Origin: Muricea muricata
Taxonomy: Eukaryota; Cnidaria; Anthozoa; Malacalcyonacea; Plexauridae
NCBI GenBank assembly: GCA_963855995.1
Contig: CAWLCR010000065.1
Span: 69,501-133,500 of the forward strand
DNA: 64,000 bases
Direction: 5' to 3'
A program made the translations under genes and the position numbers. This document shows, piece by piece, positions 12,851 to 25,739 of the stretch. The notes beneath the pieces were generated by a model that did no database searches, was not told where the DNA came from, and was given only the letters and a program-made list of their open reading frames with translations. Numbering within the stretch: the first letter of the stretch is position 1; each line of letters opens with the position of its first letter.

Positions 12851-13835
12851 ACTCATTAAACATGTATTTCTTTTGAATATTCTTCATGAATTATTAATGA
12901 GTTTTTGAACAATATATAACATTGTAAGTTGTCAATCATCTTCTTCAAAACACTACATAATACAGATGATGGGATTTTGGCTTGGATTATGGCCAGTTAT
13001 ATTTCCCTAGCTGGACAGCCAAGGATTACCAAGAGTAGTGCCATGTGTGGTAAGGTTTTGCCCTGGCATATCAATATTTTCTGGAACAACCACATGCTAC
13101 TCACATAATTTTACAATTTGTAAAAAAACATTGAAGTTGCAGTACATATAAATGAATCCCCCTCCCCCAAAAACCTAACACTGAAGATGTCACTGTTGTG
13201 CAATTTGTACAAGATCTTTAAATGAAAATTTATTATATATAATATAAATTATAAGCATATTAAATTATGCATTTGTTTTGGGTAAAATAATGGGTATTTT
13301 TTTGGAAATAGTAACTATTATGCCCTGTAGTAGATGAGGAGACACTATGTCACTGGTTTTAGCTCTTTTGGTATTTACTTCTTTGCTGATCAAGAACAAG
13401 TTACACAAAATCAGCGAAGGAAAAACGATAAATATGTATAAATTTATACAAATGTGGAAAAAATCGCACATTTTAGAAATGTCCGAATTACCATAATGTA
13501 AATTTCATGCACTATTTAAAAAGTTGCGTCTTTTCAGATGTCAACAATCTTTATATCGATTACCCAACAAGCGGCTAAAACCGGACTGAACCGACTCCAC
13601 GCACAGGCGCCTTGCAAATGCATACCGAAAAAACAAACGTCTTCTCGGTCTTTGTTTGTCCGTTTTGAAAGCTCATGAAATATTTATGCTACAATTTATT
13701 TATGACTATTGAAATAAAATACAACTAAAATCGCAATACGGCGCCAACAATGATCGAAAGCAAATTTTTGGCACAGTTCGCCTACTTTATATTAAATATT
13801 TGCACTAAAAAACACTAAAGAAATCCTCTCATTAA

Positions 13836-14218
13836 GGCCTGGTTTATACGGCGTGCTATGAGCGCACCGACCTAATTAGTTAAATAATGAGCACGCTCAT
13901 AGCACGCCGTATAAATCAAACTGGTTCGCTCCCTGAATTAGGCTCGCTTCTGACCGTGCGGCTCGCTGGTCAATGGCGTTCCGAACGCTAATAGCACGGT
14001 TAAGCACGTCTCTGATTTAAAGTAGCAGCGAACCAAATTACACGCTAATTGCCTATAATTTATTATAATTTAAAACATATTTATACTAGCTCAACTAACA
14101 AATTTGGCTCGCTGACCGACGTTACGTATAAATCAAAAATACATGCAACAAGCGTGCCAGACCGTGCTACATAAATAATTAGTTCGGTGCGCTCATAGCA
14201 CGCCGTATAAATCAGGCC
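13836..14218. mobile_element. PIF/Harbinger-type MITE with TAA target duplication
   Basis: Terminal inverted repeats GGCCTGGTTTATACGGCGTG and GGCCTGATTTATACGGCGTG (read inward) are flanked by TAA at 13833-13835 and 14219-14221. A 3-bp TAA duplication with GG-starting termini is the usual signature of PIF/Harbinger. The left terminus carries an extra inverted copy of the same sequence (to about 13918), giving a nested hairpin. Length 383 bp, no ORF. Confidence 0.85.
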
Positions 14219-14873
14219 TAAATTTCTTACCGGTGGGTAGAAATACTTCCATCGTCCAGAGCGTTTACGCATCCATAAAAGGATCATAAACGAGGCATAT
14301 TTGAAATAAATAAAATAATTTAGATTGCTTCGTACAGCCTTTGTAAAAAAGACAACAGCCAAGACGAGAAACAAAAATTGCAGGGGGCGAAGGACTTTGT
14401 CGGACGTATAGCATTGCATTTTGGGTCAGTGGTAGCTACCTGTAGCCGGGAACCAATCGGGAACCAATTTTGCAAATCGCCGCCATCTTTTTTGCTTCAA
14501 ACATGGCGGCGCGTGCTCTCTCCAGATGTAATAGAACTCAATGGGCTAAATCGACGAATGCACATTTCTTTGACGCCATTTTGAATTCCGCGCAACAAGC
14601 TGGGACTGAGTATGATACATTGGTATGATATCATTTTGTCAAGCATTTATGAGGTAATCAAAACAAATATATTCGCGGCAAATTAAAGCATTCGTGAGAA
14701 ATATTTAAATTTCAACAATTTAGTATAAATTCTAAAATCGTGTTATTGTTGCGAGCCTTACCTAGTGCCAAAAATAAAGAAATGTAGTCTTTGACCTTGT
14801 AGATTTTGACCTTCAGTATGTCAAAATTGAGTGATACAGCGGTAAGATACAATTGAACTTAACATTCCATTTA

Positions 14874-15023
14874 GTAGCGAAGCCAGCCCGACAATTTGGT
14901 CATGCTATGCAAATTTAAATCATTGTCGTTATTCATTTCTTTAGAAATCGATCCTTATACGGTCTATAAACACCGAAAAATTTGCATTTGCATGACCAAA
15001 TGTCTGGCTGGCTTCGCCACTGT
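14874..15023. mobile_element. Small MITE with GTGGCGAAGCCAG-type ends
   Basis: The left end TAGCGAAGCCAGCC and right end GGCTGGCTTCGCCACTG are inverted, extending through GACAATTTGGTCATGC. Similar ends (CAGTGGCGTAGCCAGCC) occur alone at about 48114, probably a truncated relative. Superfamily not assigned. Confidence 0.65.
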
Positions 15024-15059
15024 AAGTGTTGGGGGGAGGAATATAGTTTTTGCTACCAA

Positions 15060-16444
15060 AGTTACTGGTATGGTCACTGGCCATAGCTCCGTTAATTACT
15101 TTATTTCGCATTTTCTGACAAATTATGCCGATTTTCCGAAACGGTTTCATCAGTTACTGACCAACTCAATCCCCCCCCCCTCAACGAGTTAAAAAACGGT
15201 ATTGCATTTTGTACCTGTCCAAACTTGCCAGGAAAACGTACAAATTGTAAGATGTCAACTTATTACTATGAAATTGTGCATTTGGGAAGGAAGACCCTAG
15301 CAACCGGGTTGGAAATTATTTATGACGTGTTCCTGTCAGGGGATCACCCAATGTGTTGCATAGCTTTTATTTTTATCCTTACTTTTAACATTGGGCGAGA
15401 GTATATAAAGAGTATAGATTTAGATATAGAGAGTATATATTTTTTAAAAAGTATTTTTATGCACTAGCACTTTATACTTGCCTTCTGTTTTTAAAATTGT
15501 CTTTTGAACATACGAGATTGATACCATATGAATATCAGTGAACTTATATATTATTTGTGATATTATATAGAGTTCACTGGTGTTGGTGGATATATATGGG
15601 ACTTATATGGGATATACATGTTAAACTATTTTACTAATCCATATTATCCACGACAATTACAAGCTATCCCAAGTAAAATAATAGTTCCCAGGTTGTTGCG
15701 CGGAATTCAAAATGGCGTCGAAGAAATGAGCATTCCTCGATTTAGCCGCTAATTGCACACTTCTTCTACGCCATTTTGAATTCCGCGCAACAACCTGGGA
15801 ACTATTATTTTACTTGGGATAGCTTGTAATTGTCGTGGATAATATGGATTAGTAAAATAGTTTAACATGTATATCATATATAAGTCCCATATATATCCAC
15901 CAACACCAGTGAACTCTATATAATATCACAAATAATATATAAGTTCACTGATATTCATATGGTATCAATCTCGTATGTTCAAAAGACAATTTTAAAAACA
16001 GAAGGCTAGTATAAAGTGCTAGTGTGCTAGTGCTTAAAAATACTTTTTAAAAAATATATAGCTACTCTCTATATCTAAATCTATACTCTTTATATACTCT
16101 CGCCCAATGTTGAAAGTAAGGATAAAAATAAAAGCTATGCAACACATTGGGTCAGCCCCTGACAGGAAACATGTCATAAATAATTTCCAACCCGGTTGCT
16201 AGGGTCTTCCTTCCCAAATGCACAATTTCATAGTAATAAGTTGACATCTTACAATTTGTACGTTTTCCTGGCAAGTTTGCACAGGTACAAAATGCAATAC
16301 CGTTTTTTGACTCGTTGAGGGGGGGGGGGGGGGGGATTGAGTTGGTCAGTAACTGATGAAACCGTTTCGGAAAATCGGCATAATTTGTCAGAAAATGCGA
16401 AATAAAGTAATTAACGGAGCTATGGCCAGTGGCTATACCAGTAA
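15060..16444. repeat. 1.38-kb foldback (long inverted repeat) 2
   Basis: Arms 15060-15719 and about 15765-16444 mirror each other with few differences around a loop of about 45 bases. The arms include the C/G tract (15170 and 16320) and the sequence around AAAATGGCGTCGAAG. Part of the central sequence (CGCCATTTTGAATTCCGC and neighbours) recurs once more at about 14541-14610, so the repeated unit exists outside the foldback. No coding frame. Confidence 0.9.
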
Positions 16445-17052
16445 TGCCTCAGTCGTTTGTAACCACGGCCCCCCCACCCCCGGGACATAGCGGGAATATT
16501 CAAAAATATAACGGGGATTTAACGCCATTTAAAAGCGCAATATGCCCCGTAGTGCCGTGGAATTAACTACCAATTTTAACACCGGGGAATCAAACCGGGA
16601 TTTAACAGCCGGTCTTAAAATGGCGTCCCACAAAACAACTTGTAGAAAGTATGATTTTTAATATGTTTATGTATCCTTGGCAATTCATAAACTTTCAGTA
16701 GGTATGCATTAAATCAGGTTTTACCTTATTTATTTCAGCAATAATAAAAGTCTATTTGAAATTTGATATGCATGATTGAACGCAATTTATAAACACGAGC
16801 TTTATATATTTGTTATATTAACTGTTCCTATTTTCTTGTTATATTGGCGTAATATTTTTAACACTTCATAAGGTTGTAAATTAATGTGTGATCTGGTAGA
16901 TTTGGATGTTTTGAGGCCCTGCCATACTGGGCGTTTAACAAGTAACTTTGCACCAGGGGTGGGGAAATTAACAGCTTTTAACACTTGGTTAGTGTTAAGT
17001 TTCCCGCTATGTCCCGGGAGTGGGGGGGCCGTGGTTACAAATGACTGAGGCA
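16445..17052. mobile_element. MITE with TAA target duplication abutting foldback 2
   Basis: Inverted termini of about 50 bases (TGCCTCAGTCGTTTGTAACC through CCCGGGACATAGCGGGAA) at both ends, flanked by TAA at 16442-16444 and 17053-17055. Length 608 bp. The foldback homology stops exactly at the left TAA, so this element landed at the edge of, or truncated, the right arm. 17060-17960 has no recognisable gene. Confidence 0.8.
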
Positions 17053-18548
17053 TAACAAATCCCATTTGTATTACATTAAATTATATATTTACTGTTAGTA
17101 TACTGTATATATCTAAATAAAGTCTAAAGCCTTTATTATCACTGTATGTATGAAAATATGATCATTGGCAAGATAAAATGGTAAGTTGTTTTTCTTTAAA
17201 ATCAATTGCTTTTTGTAACTTCCCCTTCCTATTCCCAACTTGCCTAAAGAAATACAGTTATTTAGCGTACTATATATTTCTAAATGATTTCTTAGATGAT
17301 ATTTCTTATACTTCTATTTTTCGTTTTTCATATAGTTTTAGAACTCTGACTGAAACCATTGTTAATCAGTTACACTACTTCTGCCACCTCAACAGCTGGA
17401 TTACACTGAAATGTATTTTTACTTCAACAAAATGTGTTTTTCCCCAATTTTTAAATAATATTGTGTAGATATACTTCATCATCTATAATGGCACGAAATC
17501 TTCTATATACGAAGTGGTACATTTGTCATGAGGAATCCTGTGTAATGTGCTTCAGAGTTGTTTTGGATTGGAAAATTTGTTGTACGTATTATGGATTTGC
17601 TGTATTATCACTGGATAGATCTGAGTTATGAAACATCTAAATACAGTATATGGGCCTGATGGGACAAAGAAAAGATAGTTACAAAACATTTGTTTACCAT
17701 AGAGTAAAAATTCCAGATGCAACATCAAAAGTTCATCTAACAATAATAGTCAACAAGTGACACGACAATGATTTAGAGTAATGTATTAGTCTGAATTCCA
17801 AACTATTATTAACTAGATCTTCATGGTTGTACCAAAAATTCAGTGTTCACAATAATCCACAATGTGTTGGTTTGTGAACTGGAAGAACTTTTCAAACCAA
17901 GTGTTGTAATCTCAATTTTGACTACAAAATACATCGATACATACAGTGTGGCTTTGTATGTGTATAACTATACTGGGTGTATAAAAAATGTCCCAAATCG
18001 AAAATCGCTTCCTAGTTGGACATTCTGCAACAGCTTATATGGGACTTCAGGAGTGCATCTCAGTCCATTTTGTTTTCACATGTTCCATTTTGTAAGCAAG
18101 GGAGGAGTTCAAAATTCATAATTTTCAAGAGGCTTGTGCAAAAAAAAATTTAAGGTAAAAATGAATTTTTTTTGCACTGCCAGCAAATATGGAATGTTGT
18201 TATTAATCTTTCTCAAATCATTAATAATTCATGAGCAATTTAGTCAACGACAAATCACTAGTGATCTTCCTCAAATATCTTAATTAGGCATGCAAAATCA
18301 AGTCAGCAAACAAATTAAAACCCAAAATTGCTTTAATTGTAATCAATGTTTGCCGTCTACAACAAATCTAATGTCACAGCCTCTAAAAACACACTTGTCG
18401 AGTTTAATCCCTCAACCACTCAGCCAAAGACAAACCTGCATGGTCAAAGTATCTCAATACAATTCCTAATTACGATATGCTTGGTTAGAAATTCTGTTCA
18501 AATCAGCAAACCAAAACATCCTGTTACGTCTCGATTCATTTGAGAAGC

Positions 18549-18701
18549 CATATGAACAACTCGAGCTCGTGTCCCACCGGGATATCCAAACACTCGAAAA
18601 TAATGGACAAAAACACTCGCGCTTCGCGCTCGTGTATTCACCATTATTTTCTCGTGTTTGGATATCCCGGTGAAACACTTACTCTCGTTGTTCATATATT
18701 A
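18549..18701. repeat. Palindromic MITE inside the left arm
   Basis: TATGAACAAC, CACCGGGATATCCAAACA and CTCGAAAATAATGG are mirrored around CACTCGCGCTTCGCGCTCGTG, giving a near-complete hairpin. It is absent from the matching right arm, so it inserted after the arms formed. Confidence 0.75.
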
Positions 18702-18759
18702 CGTAAAAGTTTTAAAAAATGATACGAACTAAATACCAACGCGCGACCCTTAAAGTTCT

Positions 18760-19033
18760 GTTATGGCTATCTTTAAAAGCCGGAACGGGGAATCGGGGAA
18801 CGGAACGAGGAACGGAACGGGGAACGAGAAAAACCGGAACGAGAAAAGCCGGAATCTTTAAAAACCGGAACGAGAAAAGCCGGAATCTTTAAAAACCGGA
18901 ACGAGAAAAGCCGGAATCTTTAAAAACCGGAACGAGAAAAGCCGGAATCTTTAAAAACCGGAACGAGAAAAGCCGGAATCTTTAAAAACCGGAACGAGAA
19001 AAGCCGGAATCTTTAAAAACCGGAACGCATTAA
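18760..19033 (+). repeat. 31-bp minisatellite (left arm)
   Basis: A GGAACGGGGAA-rich lead-in is followed by about six copies of a 31-bp unit (GGAACGAGAAAAGCCGG plus AATCTTTAAAAACC) from about 18833. The same unit appears reverse-complemented at 30262-30540. Confidence 0.95.
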
Positions 19034-19240
19034 AGATTTGATGCTAGCCATTCGGCCAAAAATCTGCAACTAAACAAAATTATGATAGGAATTACCAAAA
19101 ATGGTTTTACATAGTTATAAGTGTTTACATCAGATCAAATTAAGATTTTTTAATATCAATTTCTTAGCGTTGCAAGCATGCGCGTTAACCGTTTTTAAAT
19201 GTGAGGTGGCGGTGAAGTTGCTATAATTGTAGCGTTTTTG

Positions 19241-19532
19241 TAACGATTACTCTCGATTTCAGTTTGCTTTTGAAAAGACACTTCGAATGTTCGTTTGTAA
19301 GTTCAGAATGTTCGTTGCAATGTTCCAATGTTTGTTTTGAAGTTCGTTCCGAGTATTTACGATTATTGAAAAGTGAGCAATTTGATTAGCTGACTTATTA
19401 TGGCAGCCAATCAGAACTTGCAAAGCTGGCTCATCGTAAATTGTCGGAACGAACTTCAAAACAAACATTGGAACTTTGCAACGAACATTCGAAGTGATTT
19501 TTCAAAAGCGAACTGAAATCGAGAGTAATAAT
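19241..19532. mobile_element. Inverted-repeat MITE (~290 bp)
   Basis: Termini ATTACTCTCGATTTCAGTT and inverse, continuing through GAATGTTCGTTGCAA and GTTTTGAAGTTCGTTCCGA. The small minus-strand frame through it is a by-product of the repeat. Confidence 0.7.
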
Positions 19533-20104
19533 AATTAACTATTCTCCGAAGGCGAGGTGTTTATCATATTGATTGTTTTAGTATTCTTACACAAGTTATT
19601 TTAATTTCATTTATTTCTTTGTCCGTAATTTGTACAAAACGGCGGCTAGTCGCCATTTTGTAAACTTGTTTTTAATGTTATATTCACCTGTAGGTGAATA
19701 TAAAGGAATGTCACGTCAAATTGCACCAATCACAACATTGGATTTCTTATATTCACTTGTGTAAAAATGCTAATAGTCTTTAACAAAACTCTTTAACAAA
19801 ACATTCCTAAATACTTCCGAACTTCGTTCCTAACATTGCACTCGTCACCAAGTTTTGGGAACTTGGCAACAGAATCGAGAAGTTCGAAACAAAGTTCCGA
19901 AGTTTTCAGTGAAAATTATCTGAAATCGACGATTAATGTTTCAACGTTAAGACCTGCTCAAACGAGGGCAACCTGTTGGTGCAACATCATCTCCTGTTGG
20001 TCTCGTTTGAACACCATGTTGGATGATGTTGGCTTCAATTTAAACCTGCTTAAAATCTTCATCCAACATTAGGTTGGCTTCATTTGAAAGGGCCTTTTGC
20101 GTCT

Positions 20105-23100
20105 TTAACAGTTGAACGTCCAACCAAAGTTAACTGCCAAATGTCGCAAATGTTCTTGTTGGAGATACGGGATGAATTCCGGTCCGATTTTCAAAAACTC
20201 CACTGAGAAACCAGGGTATTTCATCAAAATACACTCATTCCGGAGGTGAAAATGAACATTTTGTGCACTCGCACTTCTTTGTAGTTGTCCAGAGAATCTG
20301 TCCCTGTATTCGCGTATATCCCGGCAAAAAACGATCAGGTCATCGGGGCGGTGTAAGGGTGGATTCTGAATAATTCCGTTGCATCCGTAACACCGGGACA
20401 CTCTAGTTCCTTGAACCCACTTTAAATAGAAATTTGGCACGGAGGCCAGCTGTTGGGGATTTATCAAATTATGTACGGTTCCTGCCGTGGAAACTCCATC
20501 TGGTAAAGTTGCGCTGGAAGGTGTGGCTTGAACATGATAGCCATAGCCCGTCTGGGGTATACCACAAGTCACCATTGAAGGGTAACGACTCAATGGGCTA
20601 ACTTGTGACATACCATTTTTGGCAAAAGAGGGCGCAGAAGCACGTTGCTGGTGATGGAAGGTATTTACTTGTGTTGTGTCTGAGTGCGAAAGAGTAGTGG
20701 GAACTACTGGATTTGAGGAAAAGCCCGTACTGTGCTGCCGAACATTTCTGGCTGCCCTAGCAGGTGGTTGTTGGCCACCTGATAAATCCTCAGATTGATC
20801 ATCACTGCCACCAAGCAAATCTGTATACTCGTTAACTGATTGCTTCTTTGCATTTGACCGTTTTCTTTTAGACGGCTTTCTGCCCGCATTCTTCGGCCCT
20901 CTCTGTTCTACCATATCCATCATAGCAGGTTGTTTCCTTCGCTTAAACCAGGCAAGAAATTCACCGAGCGACCCTCTCAACTGCGCAACAGCAAGAACGT
21001 GCTCGCAAACTTTGGTAGCGTGGTTGATACATGTACGATCGCATGACAAACAGCCGCCTTTGCCAGGAGTAACACTATGAACTTTGTTTAATGTTCCCGC
21101 GACAGTAAAAGAACCATTATCAGCCCCGGGTTTGGGAATAACACTTCCCTTTGACACAAGCAAATTGGACGCTTTCTCGAACATAGCTTCAAGGATTGGC
21201 AAAGGTACTGTTGTTATTTTGCTTTCCTTTGCGCTGATGCTCATTGACGACGTTTGCTCTTCATCCAAGGAGTCTTCTTGATCAGGGCTGGTAGCATCGT
21301 GCATGTCGTTCATCCCTGCGTTCTTAAATTCAATCAGCTTTTTGGTCTTTTGAGCGTAACTCAAACGGCTTATCTCCACTTCGCCAATCGCAAGATGCTG
21401 AAAACTGGGCCGAACTCGGTACATTCCTTTGCCAAACACAGCACGATCTTGATTACGTTGTTGAGTTTCGATAATATTCTTGATTTTATGGATAAACTCG
21501 TGTGGCTTTTCAACGTTGAAATGCAGCCCATGCTTAATAATGAAGTTTGCTGACTCAGGATCGTTGTTGATGTACTCTGAAGGAGGGTTTCCAAGTCCAG
21601 CTTCTACTCGGACAGGTCTCAACATCGATTCCTTCATATCAGATGCCTGATAAAAAACACCTTATCATTAGTAAATGTAGGTATATGTATGTTATCGCTA
21701 GTTATGAATTCTTGTCGGGTCACTCTCGTTTAGGTGTAAAATTTATATTTAATTTCGAATTCAGTCACCGAAGCGAGGTTGAGAAGGTTTACACACATAG
21801 AAACACACAAGTTGTAGCAAGTCTGCTGCAGGCTTGTTGCACGTTGTTATCAAATTCTAATTTTCTGCTTTTTCTCACTTTTTTTTCTCTTCACTGCCGC
21901 TAACTACACATATGCAGGTAATATAATACTACCTTTTCATACTGAAACCACTCGAAAAACGTGCGTTTGTGGCTACCATTTCCGATCTCATTTTCTCTTT
22001 CTTCCCAGCTTACTTTCAGCCCTTCAAGCTTCGAGTCAAATTCTTCTTCAGTTTCACAGTCAACTAGCCCGAAGAACTTGACAGAACCCTCCTGTTTCCC
22101 AAATATTTCCGACACGAAACGCTTCTTTTCGTCGCCCGTGATTCCTCTGCTTCCGAGCTCCCTTTCGATATTGTCTTTAAAATGCAAGAAACAACGTAGA
22201 AATACTGCGAAACGCATGTTTCGTTTGAAGCCGTCAATCAGGGCTTTTTCTCCATCAGTGCCAACGGAAAGAACACCCTCCAACTCTGGCTTTAAGGTTA
22301 CCAGAGCATGTGCAAACTTTGAGTAAGTTTGCCAGTCTTTTCTTTGGTGCATTAACAATGGTCCCACGAACACAGGTGCCTTTCCAGTTTTTGGGTTTTC
22401 TAACTTGAGATTTCTGTACGTGGTGACAGTGAGACTAATGTTCCGGTCAAAAATATTGAAGGTTGGATCAATTCCCAGAACACTGTATTCCTTGGGGTTT
22501 GTACAAAATTGAACAAGTTCTGTGAGTTGCTGATCGTTTGCTATAACGACAAAGAAGTCTGGATGTATTGCACATTCCCGTATAAAAACTGCGTCCTTGG
22601 AGAGTTCTTCCTCCCGTTTGGCTCGTTCTAAAAGTGTCCATATACTATTCACATGAACGTCTTTATTATTTTGGTATTTTTTTCTTTGAGTACCACGTGG
22701 CAGAGAAGGGCGCTCCGAAGATTGATTAGCGGAGTGTCTGGCGTTATAAATGTCATTTGGCCCTCTCGGTAGTTCACCAAGAGACCTTGCCATTGTAACA
22801 TCCCCGGATGCAAGATACACTTCATCTAGCGATTCCTTCACTGTCTTTCCCTTTTGAAATACGGACTGTTTCATCTTTTCCCGTGTGCTAGGTAAAATGC
22901 GCGTGTATGAGGTTCTCGCTTTTGAATTTCCGTGGGGCTTTATACATTTAACCTCGTGTTCCAAGCCACTGAATAAGTATTGGACAAAGACAACAGGAAC
23001 TTGATTGCCATGATTATCTACATGGAATAAATACACTTCGTTATTAAGCTCGTAAAATTGCATGTAACCTGCAACAATTTCATCTCACGATCGAATTTCT

Positions 23101-25086
23101 TTTTAGTTCAAGACTCCTATTTTCTCTGTTTAAAAATCTTTTTCGAATGAAAAAATGTGTTGATAGATAATCCCAAAAGTAATTTTGTATCAGTATGAAA
23201 AAGTTCAGCCGACAAAATTCAACATGCCGTATAGTTTAGATATGATCTTGCGAACATCAGGATCTGAAGCATTTTTGTAGTATGCCCGTTTCAAGGTGTA
23301 TAAATCGCTTGTTCGCTCCGTTTGACTGCTTGAACTTCTACCAACTGCAATAATTCGTTTAACCCCTCGGGAGTTCTTTTCCACATGAAATTGGCATTTC
23401 GGAGAGCCGTTATGCTTCCAGACACCCATGTCATCGCATTTAAGATCGTCTTCGTGTTGCATATTTTTCGTATCCACCAAGAAACAGACATTGTGAGAAA
23501 TATTTATGGGCGGAGATAGGCACATTTGTTCTGGCTGATAGGTGTCCAACAGGATAGAAAACAGTTCTTCGCTAGTGTATGCAACCTTATTCCAGGAGAA
23601 GACTGGTGTCATAACATCTTCCTTGTAAGGTTCAAAACAATTACTTGTGGGCCCAGGCGATGACCCATTGCGACTAAAATAGCAGGAAATAGCATGTCAT
23701 CATTAATTCCAGGGAACGCTTGCATAGCGCAGAAAAGATATCTTGCTCGTGCGAAACAAAAGATCAAAACTAACCTTGAAGACTCATCTTCACAGCTGGA
23801 TTCATTATCTGTTGAAGACTTATTCTCGTCGGTCTGTTCTGGTAAATAAAAGAATAGTGAAGGTTAGTAAATTGTTTGGATATAAAATATACTTTTCCAG
23901 TACCGCAAGCTGCAATTAAATTCGCCGTTCGGCAATATTTGAGAAAAACGAACCTTTAGTCGAACTGGATGAGGTCAGCGACAGGACTGGTATTTCATGG
24001 ATGTCATCGCGTTCACTGAAAACCGTTGAAGTTTTCACAAGTCTTTCTTGCCGCTTGCTAAAAATGCAAGAATTCCATAGTTGAGTGCGTGAAATTATGT
24101 CTTATGGCTATCTCCACATCATTTTTTCCCCGGGCCCAAGGAATTCTATTATGACGATGCGCACGGGCATATATACATCGTTTGATCTTGATTACCTTCG
24201 AATATTTTCTTTATCACCAGCTGTGTATGTATTTGCTATAGATGGCTCCTGCATATTAATACAAAAAATCATAAATATATTTCACGCAGGATATTTTTTT
24301 ACTTCCGTAACCCATCCAAGTAATGTTTCCAAAATTTATTCAGAGATACTTCTGTCCACCCCATTACCATACAGCAGTTGTGCAATATAACGTTGGACGT
24401 TTCATATACCTCCTAAAACTACTTAACAACATAACAACAATATAATACTTCAACCTCTAAGTTTCTCCCTATTTCTTGGTCTTCTGGGAATAATTCAAGA
24501 CTTCCCTCGTGATCTCCTACTTCATGAAGCGTCACTGCAGGTATCGTCTTCTCTTCAGGAACACCAAACACGTTTACCGTAACCTACATCAAAATAGATA
24601 GAGAAACGAATACCTTATTAATCTTCTGGAAGATATCCTTGTTCATGTACAAATGGTAGTCAATCGTACCATTTCTTCATCGTTTTCAACCAACGTCTTT
24701 TCACAAGTATTATCAACAACTTTGGTGTTGGTGTGACGCTGTTCTGCTTGATTTCTTTCTTCGTGAACATCAGTTTCATTTTCATCTACATTGTAGAAAC
24801 CAAACAAGTAGTTGTAATCAAAAACGTTCCAAACAATTTCAGTGTTAAGTTAAAGTTAAAAATTGTGTGATTACTGTGTAGATACATTAGTGACGTTACC
24901 AAAATCTGCACTATTGTTGCTTTCGCACTTGATTAATAATGGTAATTGCCCTGAGTGGAATTCCACTTTATTACATTCATTTTGAAATCTACAAGCGGCG
25001 CCAGCGCTAGTTTGTTTACAAAAAACACGCCCGAACTTGCCCCCATCTTGTAACATAGCAACATGCGAACAAAATGGCCGTGACAT
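20105..25086 (-). CDS. MULE-family transposase with SWIM zinc finger, spliced
   Basis: Exons on the minus strand: 25086-~24875 (ATG at 25086, cysteine-rich), 24785-24670, 24583-24455, 24053-23954, 23838-23775, 23672-~23205, ~23068-21933 and 21646-20105. Phases agree between 24785 and 23672 and across 21933/21646. The first junction and the one near 23205/23068 are unresolved. The exon reading MGVWKHNGSPKC is followed by the MULE catalytic region: GIDPTFN (about 22465), VGTDGEKAL (about 22250) and CFLHFKDNI. The last exon has a SWIM finger, CLSCDRTC...CEHVLAVAQL (about 21000-21060), a basic KRKRS stretch, a low-complexity linker and a C-terminal CYGCNG...PDDLIVF module. SWIM fingers follow the DDE core in MULE transposases. 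No stop or clear frameshift is seen in the core, so the enzyme may be functional. Confidence 0.87.
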
Positions 25087-25509
25087 AAAGTCGGGTGATA
25101 CAAAACAATAGGACTTAATAGCGGATTTTAACGTAAAATTGAAGAAGACAAAAAGGGAAAATGCATCAAAAGTAAGTTAAACATATAATGTCTTTTGTAT
25201 AGTTTCACAAAGTACTTTTTGGTGCGGTAAATGTACATTACAACCACGAACGTCGCGCTGCCGTTGCTTTTCAATAGTTGTCTTTAGTTGTGCGATATTC
25301 TTTGTCGGAAAATCTGTCTCTTTCATTATAATTTCCAAATTAATTCTGTAATATTTTGTTTATATTCTTTAGTATTTTGCTGTCATTTCTGTTTGTTTAT
25401 TTGAATATTTACAGTATTTGAATACAATTTAAATTCAGCAATTTTGTATAGAAAACTACTTGTCTTGAAAAAGTCTAATTTTATGTTTTTTTGTGTTCCT
25501 ATACTTAAA

Positions 25510-25645
25510 GCTGACTGGTTGGTTCAACTCAGATGTTTCATTTGATTGGATTTTATGAGAGAGTGTGATTAACGTGTAATCACACTCAAAATGACGCGAT
25601 TTGATTAATCGCACTATTTTTAACCAATCAGGTTTCAGGAAACAC
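25510..25645. repeat. Hairpin between transposase and kinase genes
   Basis: GACTGGTTGGTTCAA...CAATCAGGTTT and GTGTGATTAACG/CGTGTAATCACAC are inverted. It lies in the 650-bp gap between the two minus-strand genes. No other signal was recognised in the gap. Confidence 0.45.
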
Positions 25646-25739
25646 CATTGATTTCAAAATGAATGTAATAAGATTTGGAATGCATGTGGTGAGCTTGAGT
25701 GATTTGATAAAAAACGGCCACGCACGCAGTTAAGACATT

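Noticed and set aside
18833-19033. Regular 31-bp repeats resembling a CRISPR array
   Set aside because: Units are directly adjacent with no unique spacers, and the context is eukaryotic; it is a minisatellite.
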